The notes beneath the pieces are model-generated. The model did not search any database. It saw only the letters and a program-made list of their open reading frames with translations, and was not told the origin of the DNA. Below, in pieces: positions 30,884 through 40,163 of a stretch of 64,000 nucleotides of DNA (positions within the stretch are counted from its first letter, which is position 1; every line of letters begins with the position of its first letter). Origin of the DNA: Hyphomicrobiales bacterium (lineage in GTDB: Bacteria > Pseudomonadota > Alphaproteobacteria > Rhizobiales > Rhizobiaceae); NCBI GenBank assembly GCA_900468285.1, contig UBTF01000012.1:186001-250000 (forward strand), written 5' to 3'. A program made the position numbers and the translations under genes.

Positions 30884-31835
30884 CCTGCTCCAGTTGCTGC
30901 TCCTCCCTCTCGGCAACGGCCAACTGTGACCTCTCGAAAAAGAGAATGATGAACAGGCCGATGACGAAGGGAATGATGAGGTAGAACAGGCGAAAGACGA
31001 GCAGTGCTGCAATGACATCTGCCGGGTTCATATCCGGCAGGCCAGTGACGAACACCAGTTCGAGAACGCCGAGCCCGCCGGGCGCGTGAGAGATGAGCGC
31101 CGCCGAAAATGAGATCAGAAAGATTCCCATTACGACCATAAAGCCCGGATTTCCGGCATCGGGAAGCGCAAAATAGATGATGCCGGCCGCGCCCAGCAGT
31201 TCTATCGGACCGATGACGAGCTGCTGAAGCACAAGGCGCGGTGCCGGGTAGAACAGGGTGAATGACCCTATCTTGAGCGGCCGCAGCTTCAGCAGGCTGC
31301 CAAGAAGGTAGAGCCCGGCAATGGCCAGAAGAATGAAGCCGGTGGTTCTTGATGCTTCAACCGGCAGAATATCCACGAAACGCTCGGTAATGTCGGGTTC
31401 GTAGACCAGAACGAACCCGATCAGCATGATCGTGCCGATGGCAAATGTGAAGGAACACAGGGCGACCAGAACGCCGATCTCAGACGCACTGAGACCTTTC
31501 GACGTATAGGCACGGTACCGCACGATTGCGCCGGAAAACACGGATGCACCGACATTATGCGACAGGGCATAGGTCGTGAACGAGGTCAGCGTGATGAAGA
31601 CAAGGCTGACGCGCCGCTTGAGGTGTTGCAGGGCAATGCGATCATATCCGGCCAGCGCGGCATAGGCGACGAGGGTGCACAGGCCAGACATGATCCAGTC
31701 GTGAAGGCCGATGACGGCCAGGCTATCCCAGACATCGTCAAGCGAAAGGTGCTTGAGTTCCTTGTAGAGCAGCCAGACCGAAAAGCCGATCGTGATAAAA
31801 CCGACGACAGGCCAGATGTATTTCTTCAGTTTCAT
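30828..31835 (-). CDS. UPF0104 / LPG synthase-type membrane protein
   Basis: 335 residues with about eight hydrophobic segments; the SHNVGASVFSGAIVRYR loop and the SHAPGGLGVLELVF segment are marks of the family that includes the membrane half of lysyl-phosphatidylglycerol synthase (MprF) and lipid flippases. There is no soluble transferase domain, so aminoacylation is not expected; lipid translocation is the likely role. The last ~19 residues (charged, Glu/Arg/Ala-rich) are encoded antisense to the rlmJ end, suggesting the frame was extended by loss of an earlier stop. Confidence 0.85.
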   Translation of the reverse strand: MKLKKYIWPVVGFITIGFSVWLLYKELKHLSLDDVWDSLAVIGLHDWIMSGLCTLVAYAALAGYDRIALQHLKRRVSLVFITLTSFTTYALSHNVGASVFSGAIVRYRAYTSKGLSASEIGVLVALCSFTFAIGTIMLIGFVLVYEPDITERFVDILPVEASRTTGFILLAIAGLYLLGSLLKLRPLKIGSFTLFYPAPRLVLQQLVIGPIELLGAAGIIYFALPDAGNPGFMVVMGIFLISFSAALISHAPGGLGVLELVFVTGLPDMNPADVIAALLVFRLFYLIIPFVIGLFIILFFERSQLAVAEREEQQLEQATRHAARTPAGTRNDPEP

Positions 31836-32043
31836 GCGGTCATGTCCGGACTAGCTCCCCCTCCAGCAGCATCGACCCTTTGCCGGATTCGCAGTGAGCT
31901 TATGCCCAACGCAACTCCCATTACAACAAGGACTGTTGCCGGAATTCATTTTCGGGCCGCCTGTTTGCCACAGGGGCGAGATGGTATAAAACCCGATATT
32001 GATCAAGACTTTGTCATCGCTTCCCGGAAAGACTGCTGGCCAG

Positions 32044-32775
32044 ATGAAACAATATGCCGGTTTTATCGCTTTGGCGGTTCTCTCGATTGCTGCGGCAGGT
32101 TGGATAACAATCGATGGCGGCGTCACAACAGGACCTGAATCGACGGTCCTGCAAAGGACTGGCACGTCACCACCTGGAAACCAAACGGTGCAGCCAGCCC
32201 AAGGTTCCGGCTTTGACTTCTACGTGCTGTCATTATCGTGGTCGCCCACCTTCTGCCAAAGCGAGGCGGGGCGCAACAATCGCCAGCAATGCAATTCCAA
32301 CCGCAACTATGGTTTTGTCGTTCACGGGCTTTGGCCACAAAACGAAAAAGGCTATCCTCAATTCTGCGGCAAGGATCGGGAAGAGCGCGTGCCTGATAGC
32401 CTTGGTCGAGATATGCTCGACATCATGCCGTCCATGGGGCTGATTGGGCATCAGTGGCGAAAACACGGAAGCTGCAGCGGGCTGACGCAAGAAGACTATC
32501 TGCAAGCGACGCGCGCGGCCTATGACCGCATCAAGTTGCCCGATGACATCGCGCTCGGCAAAAGCAGCAAGATACGCTCCATTGACGACATTGAGACGGC
32601 ATTTATTTCTGCCAATCCTTCTATGGAAAAGCAGGGCATCGCCGTCACCTGTGAGGGGCGGAAGATGGAAGAGGTCCGCATTTGCATGACCAAGGATCTG
32701 ACTTTTCGACGATGCCCAGAGGTTGATCGTCAAGGGTGCCGCGCAAACGACGCCGAAATCACGCCTATCCGCTAA
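32044..32775 (+). CDS. RNase T2 family ribonuclease
   Basis: 243 residues. Residues 3-20 form a signal/anchor segment, so the enzyme is periplasmic. CAS I is FVVHGLWPQ (91-99, catalytic His94). CAS II reads HQWRKHGSC (136-144), with His136, Lys140 and His141 but Gln137 where Glu is canonical. Paired Cys residues (71, 83, 108, 144) suggest disulfides. The ATG at 32044 is chosen for the signal peptide; a TTG at 31999 is possible. No strong Shine-Dalgarno is seen. T2 RNases scavenge or regulate RNA outside the cytoplasm; the role here is unknown. Confidence 0.9.
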   Translation: MKQYAGFIALAVLSIAAAGWITIDGGVTTGPESTVLQRTGTSPPGNQTVQPAQGSGFDFYVLSLSWSPTFCQSEAGRNNRQQCNSNRNYGFVVHGLWPQNEKGYPQFCGKDREERVPDSLGRDMLDIMPSMGLIGHQWRKHGSCSGLTQEDYLQATRAAYDRIKLPDDIALGKSSKIRSIDDIETAFISANPSMEKQGIAVTCEGRKMEEVRICMTKDLTFRRCPEVDRQGCRANDAEITPIR

Positions 32776-32793
32776 ACTTAAAAGGTAGAAAAA

Positions 32794-33390
32794 ATGGAAT
32801 TGCTGTACTCCCCCGCATCCCCCTACTCCGCCAAGGTCCGCATGGCAGCGCGGTATCTCGATATCGGCATCACCGATGTTCGCGTCGATACCTCCGCTGA
32901 ACCGGCAACGCTGATGGACAACAACCCGCTGGGTAAAATCCCCGTGCTGCTTCTGGACGATGGCGGTTCCATATACGACAGCGTCGCCATCATGCACTAT
33001 CTCGACCGGCAATCCGGCAACAAGCTCTATCCAAAGAAGCACCAGAAACGCACCGAAGTCGAGGTGCTGGAAGCGCTTTGTGATGGCGTCATGGATAGCC
33101 TTCTGGCTATCGTCTACGAGCGCCGCTTCCGCCCTGAGGACAAGATCCACCAGCCGTGGATCGACAAGCAATGGGCGAAAGTCGTCCGCGGCCTGGACTA
33201 TCTGAATGCCAACCTGCCAAAGACCGGCAAGAAGCTGCATGGCGGACATTTCGCCTTGGCCGCCATGATCGGCTATCTGGAACTTCGATTCGCGGGAGAA
33301 TGGGCTGGTGGCCGCAAGACGCTGGCCGACTGGCCGGAAAAATTCGGCAAGCGCTTCAAGGATTATGCCGAGATGAAGGCGCCCGCCTGA
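32794..33390 (+). CDS. Glutathione S-transferase family protein
   Basis: 198 residues with an N-terminal thioredoxin fold (MELLYSPASPYSAKVRM; Ser11/Tyr12-type start with a cis-Pro in GKIPVLLLDDG) and an all-helical C-terminal domain. The active residue is probably Ser9 or Ser12. Substrate is not known. AAGGTAG lies 7-8 bases before the ATG. Starts 18 bases after the RNase T2 stop, so the two may be cotranscribed. Confidence 0.88.
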   Translation: MELLYSPASPYSAKVRMAARYLDIGITDVRVDTSAEPATLMDNNPLGKIPVLLLDDGGSIYDSVAIMHYLDRQSGNKLYPKKHQKRTEVEVLEALCDGVMDSLLAIVYERRFRPEDKIHQPWIDKQWAKVVRGLDYLNANLPKTGKKLHGGHFALAAMIGYLELRFAGEWAGGRKTLADWPEKFGKRFKDYAEMKAPA

Positions 33391-33420
33391 CGTCTGGACG
33401 CTCTTCATCCAGCACACAAC

Positions 33421-33447
33421 AAAAAAGCCGGGGCGAACCCCGGCTTT
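33421..33447 (-). terminator. Rho-independent terminator of the porin gene
   Basis: Perfect 10-base arms AAAGCCGGGG / CCCCGGCTTT with a 4-base loop. On the minus strand it is followed by six T's, 20 bases past the porin stop. On the plus strand it could also stop the GST transcript. Confidence 0.88.
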
Positions 33448-33468
33448 CAAGAAGACTAACTGCCAGTC

Positions 33469-34128
33469 TTAGAACTTTACGCCGATACCAGCCTTAACGC
33501 TGTGATCGTCGAAGCCACGGGATACCGAACCGGTGTCGAGGCTGAAGTCCTTGTCCTGATAATCGCTGTAGCGATATTCCAGGCGGGCAGTGATGTTGTC
33601 TGTTACCAGGGCTTCAACACCTGCACCGACCGTGTAGCCGAGTGCTGTTGCGCTGTCGCTGGAGGTGGAGTTGCTGACCTTGTTGTCAGAGATGGCGAGA
33701 CCACCCGTACCGTAGATCAGGAATGGGTTCATGTCATAACCAACGCGAGCGCGCAGCGAGCCGTTTACGCCCTGCTTGCCGCGAAGATCTTCACCGAGGT
33801 TACCGGTGCCCGCAGAACCCTTTTCGTCGCCAAGGTTTACGTCAGCTTCCGCACCGTAAACGATCTGGCCGTTCTGCCAGTTGTAACCGCCGTAGAGGCC
33901 GCCACCGAAGCCGTCAGCATCACGATCGCCGCCGTTGTTGCTGAAACGGCCCCAATCGTAGTTGACGGTACCACCGAGATACGCGCCGGACCAATCCTTG
34001 ACCGGTGCTGGCTGTTCGTAAGCGACAGGTGCCTGCGGCACTTCGTTCACGGCGTCAGCAGCGTTGGCTACTGAGAATGCCCCAGCCGCCATAGTGGTCG
34101 CCATAAGTGTTGCAACGATAGTACGCAT
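33469..34128 (-). CDS. Omp25-like outer-membrane beta-barrel protein
   Basis: 219 residues from the ATG at 34128, with AAGGAG 6 bases upstream. Signal peptide ends at VANAAD (near 23). Mature protein opens with a Pro/Ala linker and DWSGAYLGGTVNYDWG, then alternating barrel strands (GYNWQNGQIVYGAEADVNLG, LRARVGYDMNPFLIYGTGG) and ends GVKF with the C-terminal Phe needed for BAM recognition. This is the Omp25/31 porin family of Rhizobiales; it likely tethers to the cell wall or envelope and is abundant. Own terminator; a 342-base spacer lies upstream. Confidence 0.92.
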   Translation of the reverse strand: MRTIVATLMATTMAAGAFSVANAADAVNEVPQAPVAYEQPAPVKDWSGAYLGGTVNYDWGRFSNNGGDRDADGFGGGLYGGYNWQNGQIVYGAEADVNLGDEKGSAGTGNLGEDLRGKQGVNGSLRARVGYDMNPFLIYGTGGLAISDNKVSNSTSSDSATALGYTVGAGVEALVTDNITARLEYRYSDYQDKDFSLDTGSVSRGFDDHSVKAGIGVKF

Positions 34129-34470
34129 GCTATTCTCCTTTTCAAACCCGCGAGGGTGCTCAAACACTTGTTGCCCAAACGCGGTATAAAACAGTTGGTT
34201 CCCTGCCCGTCTGACAATCAAAATGATGGGTGATTGAGGAAATCACAGAGCCAAAATGTGAATTGATTGGGGCAGCCACGTGACGGAAATGGGACGTTGC
34301 TAAAATGACACAAAAATCTATTAAGGATAACGGATCGTTAACTTCAGAATATGCAGAATTTACATGTATTTAAATGAGATTACTTCGAAGATTGCGCACA
34401 GGCATAACTCTGTATAAATCCCCTACGCTCTGGGCAAATCTTGCCCTTTCGATTTATATCGACAGACTGA
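34129..34470. other. Non-coding region between the porin and SDR genes
   Basis: No coding region is supported here. It holds the porin leader (AAGGAG at 34135-34140 region) and small inverted repeats: CAATCA (34216-34221) with TGATTG (34231-34236), GTGATT (34230-34235) with AATCAC (34241-34246), and GGGCAA-ATC-TTGCCC (34432-34446) 24 bases before the SDR ATG. The middle part is AT-rich and likely contains divergent promoters. Confidence 0.5.
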
Positions 34471-35265
34471 ATGAGAAAAACAGGGCGCAGTCGAGCTTTG
34501 ACAGAGACAATACCCAAGACCGTATTGATTACCGGTGCCGCCCGTCGCATGGGCCGCGCAATGGCGGAGTATCTCGCAGCGCAGGGGTTTGCGATCGGCA
34601 TCCATGCCCGCTCATCCATGTCGGAAGCGGAAGAATTCGCTAACGAATTGCGGCAAAAAGGCGGCGAAGCGGTCGCATTGCAGGCAGATCTCGAAAATGC
34701 GGCCTCAACCGAAAACCTCATGAAAGCAGCAAATTCGGCGCTGGGACCCATCGGAATCCTCATCAATAATGCCTCGGTGTTCCGTCATGATGCCGCAGAG
34801 GAGTTCGATTCTGCGGCCTTCGATGCACATTTCGCCGTCCACGTCCGCGCGCCGTCGATTCTTGGCGCAGCGCTGGTGCGGCAACTGCCGGACAGCGCAT
34901 CCGGATTGATCGTCAATGTCATCGATCAGCGCGTGCTGGCACTGACGCCCCGCTTCTATTCCTATACGCTGTCGAAATCAGCGATGTGGACCGCAACGAA
35001 AACCATGGCGCAAAGCTTTGCACCACGGGTGCGGGTCAACGCAATTGGTCCCGGTCCATCGTTTAAAAGTGAAAGACAGGAGCCTGAGCACTTTCAGGCG
35101 CAGATCGACGCCCTTATATTGAAGCGTGGGCCGCAGCCGGAGGAATTCGGCAGGACCGTTCGCTTTCTATATGACACCCCGTCGATTACCGGACAGATAA
35201 TCGCACTCGACGGCGGCCAGCACCTCAGCTGGGAAACCCCTGACGTTGCGGAGATACCTGAATGA
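34471..35265 (+). CDS. Short-chain dehydrogenase (pteridine-reductase-like)
   Basis: 264 residues. NAD(P) motif [15 protein letters not shown] has the TGxxxRxG form of pteridine reductases rather than classical TGxxxGxG. NNASVF and the catalytic [11 protein letters not shown] (Tyr-x3-Lys) follow; the tail ends near GGQHLSW. A FolM/PTR1-like reduction of a pteridine or a related substrate is inferred. The start lacks a clear Shine-Dalgarno; a TTG about 9 codons later is possible. The stop overlaps the uvrC start (ATGA), so the two are coupled. Confidence 0.87.
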   Translation: MRKTGRSRALTETIPKTVLITGAARRMGRAMAEYLAAQGFAIGIHARSSMSEAEEFANELRQKGGEAVALQADLENAASTENLMKAANSALGPIGILINNASVFRHDAAEEFDSAAFDAHFAVHVRAPSILGAALVRQLPDSASGLIVNVIDQRVLALTPRFYSYTLSKSAMWTATKTMAQSFAPRVRVNAIGPGPSFKSERQEPEHFQAQIDALILKRGPQPEEFGRTVRFLYDTPSITGQIIALDGGQHLSWETPDVAEIPE

Positions 35266-37304
35266 ACGAAAAGAAGCTGCCGGATGGCGGTATTCTCTTC
35301 GATGATAACGACGAAGACGAAGATGACATCATCTCTCCGAGCGCCGAGGCGGCCGGAGACCCGACTGCCGTTGCCATGGACTGGAATGCGGGCTGGAAAA
35401 ATGAATCCGGCCTGAAGGGCATGGAGCTGATCGGCGAATTCGTCAAGCACTTGCCCAACAGCCCCGGCGTCTACCGCATGTTCAATGATGCCGGCGACGT
35501 TCTCTATGTCGGAAAGGCGCGGTCGCTCAAGAAACGCGTCGGCAATTATGCGCAGGGGCGCTTTCACTCCAACCGCATCGGCCAGATGGTGCGGCTGACG
35601 ACGCATATGGAATTCGTCACGACGAGGACGGAAATCGAAGCGCTGTTGCTGGAAGCCAACCTTATCAAGCGCTTGCGTCCGCGCTTTAACGTGCTTCTGC
35701 GTGACGACAAGTCGTTTCCCTATATCCTCATCACATCGGACAATCGTGCTCCTGCCATCTTCAAGCACCGGGGTGCGCGGGCGCGCAAGGGCGACTATTT
35801 CGGGCCTTTCGCCTCTGCTGGCGCGGTTGGCCGCACCATCAATTCGCTGCAGCGGGCCTTTCTCATTCGCACCTGTACGGACAGTGTTTTCGAGAGCCGC
35901 ACCCGCCCCTGTCTGCTTTATCAGATTAAACGCTGTTCCGGCCCCTGCACGCACGAAGTCAGCGATGAGGGCTATGCAGAGCTGGTGAAGGAAGCCAAGG
36001 ATTTTCTCTCCGGCAGAAGCCAGAGCGTGAAGGCAACCATTGCTCGGCAGATGAACGAAGCATCGGAAGACCTGGACTTCGAACGTGCCGCCGTCTATCG
36101 CGACCGTCTTGCCGCCCTTTCTCACGTGCAGAGCCATCAGGGAATCAATCCTGCCGGCATTGATGAAGCCGATGTGTTTGCCATCCACCACGAGGGCGGC
36201 GTTTCCTGCATCCAGGTGTTCTTTTTCCGCACCGGCCAGAACTGGGGCAACCGCGCCTATTTCCCGAAGGCCGATCCATCGCTTCCCGGGCCCGAGATCC
36301 TGAGTGCGTTTCTGGCGCAGTTTTATGATGACAAGCCCGTGCCGAAACAGATCCTGCTTTCTGAAGTCGTGGATGAACAGGAATTGCTGGCGGCAGCCTT
36401 CAGCGAAAAGGCAAACCACAGGGTTACGATTTCAGTGCCGCAGCGCGGCGAGAAGAAGGACGTCGTTGCCCACGTGCTGGGCAATGCGCGAGAGGCGCAT
36501 GGGCGCAAGCTGGCGGAAACATCATCACAGGCGCGCCTGCTCAAGGGCTTTGCCGAAACCTTTGCCCTGCCCTATGTGCCACGCCGGATCGAAATCTACG
36601 ATAACTCGCACATCATGGGCACCAATGCCGTCGGCGGCATGGTCGTCGCGGGTCCTGACGGTTTCAGCAAGAGTCACTACCGCAAATTCAACATCAAATC
36701 GACCGACATCACCCCGGGCGATGACTTCGGCATGATGCGCGAGGTCATGACCCGCCGCTTTTCGCGTCTGTTAAAAGAGGAAGGCAGGCCCGACCGCAGC
36801 CAGACGATCGCGCCGGAGGATGCAGCAGACATGCCCTTCCCCGCATGGCCGGATGTGATCCTGATCGATGGTGGCCAGGGGCAGATGACCGCTGTGCGCA
36901 CAATTCTGGACGAGCTGGGCATCCGTGATTGCGTCACGGCAATTGGTGTTGCCAAGGGCGTGGACCGTGATGCGGGCCGTGAGCGCTTCTTTACCGATAC
37001 ACGCAGTGACTTCTCGTTGCCGCCAAGAGACCCGGTCCTGTATTTCATCCAGCGTATGCGCGATGAGGCCCACCGTTTCGCGATCGGCTCTCACCGTGCG
37101 CGACGCAAGAAGGAGATGATCAAGAACCCTCTGGATGAGATCAGCGGCATCGGCCCGGGCAGAAAGCGTGCATTGCTGCAGCATTTTGGTACGGCAAAGG
37201 CCGTGTCTCGGGCGGCTTTGAGTGATCTTATGGCCGTGGGTGGCATTTCCGAGACTGTCGCGAAGCAGGTCTACAATCACTTCCATGAGAGCGGGAAGGA
37301 CTAG
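35262..37304 (+). CDS. uvrC: Excinuclease ABC subunit C (UvrC)
   Basis: Makes both incisions in nucleotide excision repair after UvrB loading. 680 residues with an acidic N-terminal extension of about 60 residues (DDNDEDEDD) before the GIY-YIG nuclease ([21 protein letters not shown], about 65-105). The Cys cluster RTCTDSVF...[15 protein letters not shown] near 205-230 fits an Fe-S-like site; the UVR motif is near 260; the RNase H-like endonuclease domain contains [11 protein letters not shown] and [11 protein letters not shown]; two helix-hairpin-helix motifs ([14 protein letters not shown] and [13 protein letters not shown]) close the protein. Overlaps the SDR gene by 4 bases. Confidence 0.97.
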   Translation: MNEKKLPDGGILFDDNDEDEDDIISPSAEAAGDPTAVAMDWNAGWKNESGLKGMELIGEFVKHLPNSPGVYRMFNDAGDVLYVGKARSLKKRVGNYAQGRFHSNRIGQMVRLTTHMEFVTTRTEIEALLLEANLIKRLRPRFNVLLRDDKSFPYILITSDNRAPAIFKHRGARARKGDYFGPFASAGAVGRTINSLQRAFLIRTCTDSVFESRTRPCLLYQIKRCSGPCTHEVSDEGYAELVKEAKDFLSGRSQSVKATIARQMNEASEDLDFERAAVYRDRLAALSHVQSHQGINPAGIDEADVFAIHHEGGVSCIQVFFFRTGQNWGNRAYFPKADPSLPGPEILSAFLAQFYDDKPVPKQILLSEVVDEQELLAAAFSEKANHRVTISVPQRGEKKDVVAHVLGNAREAHGRKLAETSSQARLLKGFAETFALPYVPRRIEIYDNSHIMGTNAVGGMVVAGPDGFSKSHYRKFNIKSTDITPGDDFGMMREVMTRRFSRLLKEEGRPDRSQTIAPEDAADMPFPAWPDVILIDGGQGQMTAVRTILDELGIRDCVTAIGVAKGVDRDAGRERFFTDTRSDFSLPPRDPVLYFIQRMRDEAHRFAIGSHRARRKKEMIKNPLDEISGIGPGRKRALLQHFGTAKAVSRAALSDLMAVGGISETVAKQVYNHFHESGKD

Positions 37305-37405
37305 GCCCGCGCTTTTGACTGGTACCCGCAAAAAAACACATTAGGGTGTTGACGCTTGCTCCTCAGGGCTGCATCAACGCTCTGATATCGAATGACAGGT
37401 TCCCT

Positions 37406-37993
37406 ATGGCTTCGCGCACCTACAACATCCCGAATCTTCTGACCTACGGCCGCATTCTTGCGGTCCCGGTAATCGTCCTGTGTTTCTTCATCGAAGGGAA
37501 ACTGGAAAGTTCGGATTTCGCGCGCTGGACGGCGCTATGGCTGTTCATCATCGCGTCGCTCACAGATTTTCTGGACGGTTATCTCGCGCGCATCTGGAAC
37601 CAGACGTCCAATATCGGGCGAATGCTCGATCCCATCGCAGACAAGCTTCTGATCGCTTCGATCCTGCTTCTGCTTGCAGCAGATGGCACGATTGCCGGAT
37701 GGTCTCTCTGGGCAGCAATCACAATCCTGTGCCGCGAAATTCTCGTGTCAGGGCTGCGGGAATATCTCGCTGCGCTCAAGGTTTCGGTTCCGGTCACGCG
37801 CATCGCCAAATGGAAAACCACGATCCAGATGGTGGCAATCGCCTTTTTGCTGGCAGGTCCGGCGGGAGACAAGGTCCTGCCCTATACCACCGAGATCGGC
37901 ATTGGCCTGCTCTGGCTGGCGGCGGCGCTGACAATCTACACCGGCTATGATTATTTCAAGGCTGGCCTCAAGCACATCATGGACGAAGAATGA
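37406..37993 (+). CDS. pgsA: Phosphatidylglycerophosphate synthase (PgsA)
   Basis: Makes phosphatidylglycerophosphate from CDP-diacylglycerol and glycerol-3-phosphate in the inner membrane. 195 residues with five to six membrane segments; the CDP-alcohol motif DG-x2-AR-x8-G-x3-D-x3-D is in DGYLARIWNQTSNIGRMLDP. The ATG at 37406 begins the family N-terminus (MASRTYNIPNLLT), with AGG upstream; the longer frame is rejected. Follows uvrC by about 100 bases and overlaps moaD by 4 bases. Confidence 0.94.
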   Translation: MASRTYNIPNLLTYGRILAVPVIVLCFFIEGKLESSDFARWTALWLFIIASLTDFLDGYLARIWNQTSNIGRMLDPIADKLLIASILLLLAADGTIAGWSLWAAITILCREILVSGLREYLAALKVSVPVTRIAKWKTTIQMVAIAFLLAGPAGDKVLPYTTEIGIGLLWLAAALTIYTGYDYFKAGLKHIMDEE

Positions 37994-38247
37994 TGGTTCG
38001 GATCGTTTACTTCGCCTGGGTGCGTGAGAAAATCGGCAAGTCCGAAGAGGACATTGAACTGCCCGCGACTGTGACCACAGCGAGCGAACTCATCCAACAC
38101 CTGACCGCGCTGGGAGAGGAATACGAGGCAGCCTTTGCTTTTCCCGATGTCATCCGGGTCGCGGTGAATCAGGAACATGTCGAGCATGATGAAAGCATTG
38201 CAGGCGCCCGGGAAATCGGCATCTTTCCGCCGATGACGGGCGGCTGA
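37990..38247 (+). CDS. moaD: Molybdopterin synthase sulfur-carrier subunit (MoaD)
   Basis: A ubiquitin-fold sulfur carrier of 85 residues. The C-terminal Gly-Gly (PPMTGG) is the thiocarboxylated end. It pairs with MoaE to convert cPMP to molybdopterin. The first ATG (37990) overlaps the pgsA stop; the adjacent ATG at 37993 is equally possible. Confidence 0.94.
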   Translation: MMVRIVYFAWVREKIGKSEEDIELPATVTTASELIQHLTALGEEYEAAFAFPDVIRVAVNQEHVEHDESIAGAREIGIFPPMTGG

Positions 38248-38250
38248 CAC

Positions 38251-38712
38251 ATGGGCATCGAGCCGACCATCCGCGTTCAGGCCGAGGATTTCGATGTTGC
38301 CGCCGAGGCTGGGTTGCTGACGCAATCGGATAAAACCATCGGCGCACTCGTCACCTTTACGGGCCTTTGCCGCGATGATGGCGGCGCGCTTTCTGCGCTC
38401 GAGCTGGAGCATTATCCCGGCATGGCGGAAACGGAAATGCGGCGGATCGCAGCGCTTTCCATCGAGCGTTTCGAGCTCCTCGGTCTCACGGCCATTCACC
38501 GCTACGGCAAGATCGCTACCGGCGAAAACATCGTTCTCGTCATCGCCGCATCCCGACACCGGCAGGCAGCATTCGACGGCGCCAATTTCGTCATGGATTA
38601 CCTGAAGACCTCCGCCCCGTTCTGGAAAAAGGAACATGGCAAGGACGGCACCTCGGGTGAGTGGATATCGGCAAAGGATGCCGATGAGACCGCCAAGGAT
38701 AAATGGCGCTAG
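38251..38712 (+). CDS. moaE: Molybdopterin synthase catalytic subunit (MoaE)
   Basis: 153 residues, 3 bases after the moaD stop. Motifs include GALVTFTGLCRDD, LELEHYPGMAE, IHRYGKIATGE and the lysine-rich active-site segment YLKTSAPFWKKE. Forms a heterotetramer with MoaD. Its product is needed by the molybdopterin oxidoreductase at 28-30 kb. Convergent with the methyltransferase gene. Confidence 0.95.
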   Translation: MGIEPTIRVQAEDFDVAAEAGLLTQSDKTIGALVTFTGLCRDDGGALSALELEHYPGMAETEMRRIAALSIERFELLGLTAIHRYGKIATGENIVLVIAASRHRQAAFDGANFVMDYLKTSAPFWKKEHGKDGTSGEWISAKDADETAKDKWR

Positions 38713-38822
38713 CAAATACGAAAATCCCGCTGAACTGTGTTTCTCTATACGGGAGCGATCGAGAAGTGTCCGACACAGTCGGCGCGCCCCTCATTCACAA
38801 AGATCGCATATGATGCCGATGG

Positions 38823-39413
38823 CTAGTTTCTGATAGCCGTGACATGAAGCCAGTCCGTTGGCTTTTGATCATATCCGCTGCCAAGCTCCGATTTGACGTC
38901 CACCCGTTGCCAATCGAACGCGTTGTACACCGCGATCAACCAGTCTTCAGATGGATAATTATAGTAGCGTTCAAACTGGTCTCTGCCATCTGACTGCCCG
39001 GCCTTGAAACTCGCGTAGAACACGCCGCCTGATGTCAGCGACCTGTGTATCAGGCCGATCACCTTTGATAGTTCCTGCTTTGGAACGTGCAACAAAGATG
39101 CGTTGGCCCATACGCCTTGATAGGCGTCGGCATCATCCAGATCAGCGAACAACAGCGTGTCGACCGGAATTTTCAGGCGCTGTGCCGCTGCCTGCGCGAT
39201 TTCAGGCGTTCCGTCTGTCGGACGAACATCGAAGCCTTGGGCGAGCATGAATTCACTGTCTTGCCCGGCACCGCATCCCAATTCCAGAATGCGAGCATTG
39301 GGTGGCAAAGCCTTGAGAAACGCGTCGAGATGCGGGCTGTGTTTCTGGCCCCGCGTGGTGTAGGCAGCAGCCTCCTGAGCGTAAAATTCGAGCGTCGTCC
39401 GGTCCAAAGCCAT
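38823..39413 (-). CDS. Class I SAM-dependent methyltransferase
   Basis: 196 residues from the ATG at 39413, with GGAGG 8 bases before it. SAM motif I ILELGCGAGQDSEFM near residue 52 and an acidic motif in DVRPTDGTPEI near 72 are visible; the post-motif segment ANASLLHVPK resembles the methyltransferase-11/25 families. Substrate unknown. Lies downstream of ndk on the same strand, but the ndk terminator separates them. Confidence 0.85.
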   Translation of the reverse strand: MALDRTTLEFYAQEAAAYTTRGQKHSPHLDAFLKALPPNARILELGCGAGQDSEFMLAQGFDVRPTDGTPEIAQAAAQRLKIPVDTLLFADLDDADAYQGVWANASLLHVPKQELSKVIGLIHRSLTSGGVFYASFKAGQSDGRDQFERYYNYPSEDWLIAVYNAFDWQRVDVKSELGSGYDQKPTDWLHVTAIRN

Positions 39414-39477
39414 TGTCGATCCTCCCCTTCCAGATCGTAAAATATGATTGTGTTTTATGCTTTCAGTTTTTCGTCCA

Positions 39478-39531
39478 AATAAAAAGCCCGCGCGCCCCAA
39501 TCCATTTTCCTGGATCGCAGACACGCGGGCT
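39478..39531 (-). terminator. Rho-independent terminator of ndk
   Basis: On the minus strand AGCCCGCG pairs with CGCGGGCT and is followed by TTTTTATTT. Inside the loop a second small hairpin ATCCA / TGGAT is present. Confidence 0.85.
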
Positions 39532-39599
39532 ATTTTCATTGAAATCAGCCCCTTAGCGCGACTGTCTCAAATGCAGATTCCGGATCTTCGCAGACTGAA

Positions 39600-40022
39600 T
39601 CAGCCGACGATTTCGGTTTCTGCGAACCAGTAGGCGATTTCCTGAGCAGCGGTTTCAGGAGCATCCGAACCGTGAACGGAGTTTTCACCGATGGACAGCG
39701 CGAACTGCTTGCGGATTGTACCTTCGTCTGCATTGGCAGGGTTGGTAGCGCCCATGATTTCGCGGTTCTTGAGGATGGCGTTTTCGCCTTCAAGAACCTG
39801 AACGATGGTTGGGCCGGATGTCATGCCTTCAACCAGTTCGCCGAAGAAAGGACGTTCCTTATGAACAGCGTAGAAGCCTTCTGCTTCGCGCTTGCTCATC
39901 CATACGCGCTTGGATGCAATGATGCGCAGGCCGTTGTCTTCGAATACCTTGGTGATGGCGCCTGTGAGGTTACGCTTGGTTGCGTCGGGCTTGATCATCG
40001 AAAATGTGCGTTCAATCGCCAT
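39600..40022 (-). CDS. ndk: Nucleoside diphosphate kinase
   Basis: Equalises NTP and dNTP pools by a phospho-His intermediate. 140 residues, full length. Begins [14 protein letters not shown]; the active His is in [14 protein letters not shown] near residue 117. Followed by a strong terminator. Confidence 0.98.
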   Translation of the reverse strand: MAIERTFSMIKPDATKRNLTGAITKVFEDNGLRIIASKRVWMSKREAEGFYAVHKERPFFGELVEGMTSGPTIVQVLEGENAILKNREIMGATNPANADEGTIRKQFALSIGENSVHGSDAPETAAQEIAYWFAETEIVG

Positions 40023-40163
40023 CGTCTTGTCCTTTGTTTATCTAGGGAAAGTGGCCGGTTTCTACCTGCCCCGAATCGCGAAGACAAGGGGTATGGAAGA
40101 ATTTCACGCACCAGTCACAAAGGGACAGATCACCTGGCCACTCAAGCGTGCGGTCTTTCGACG

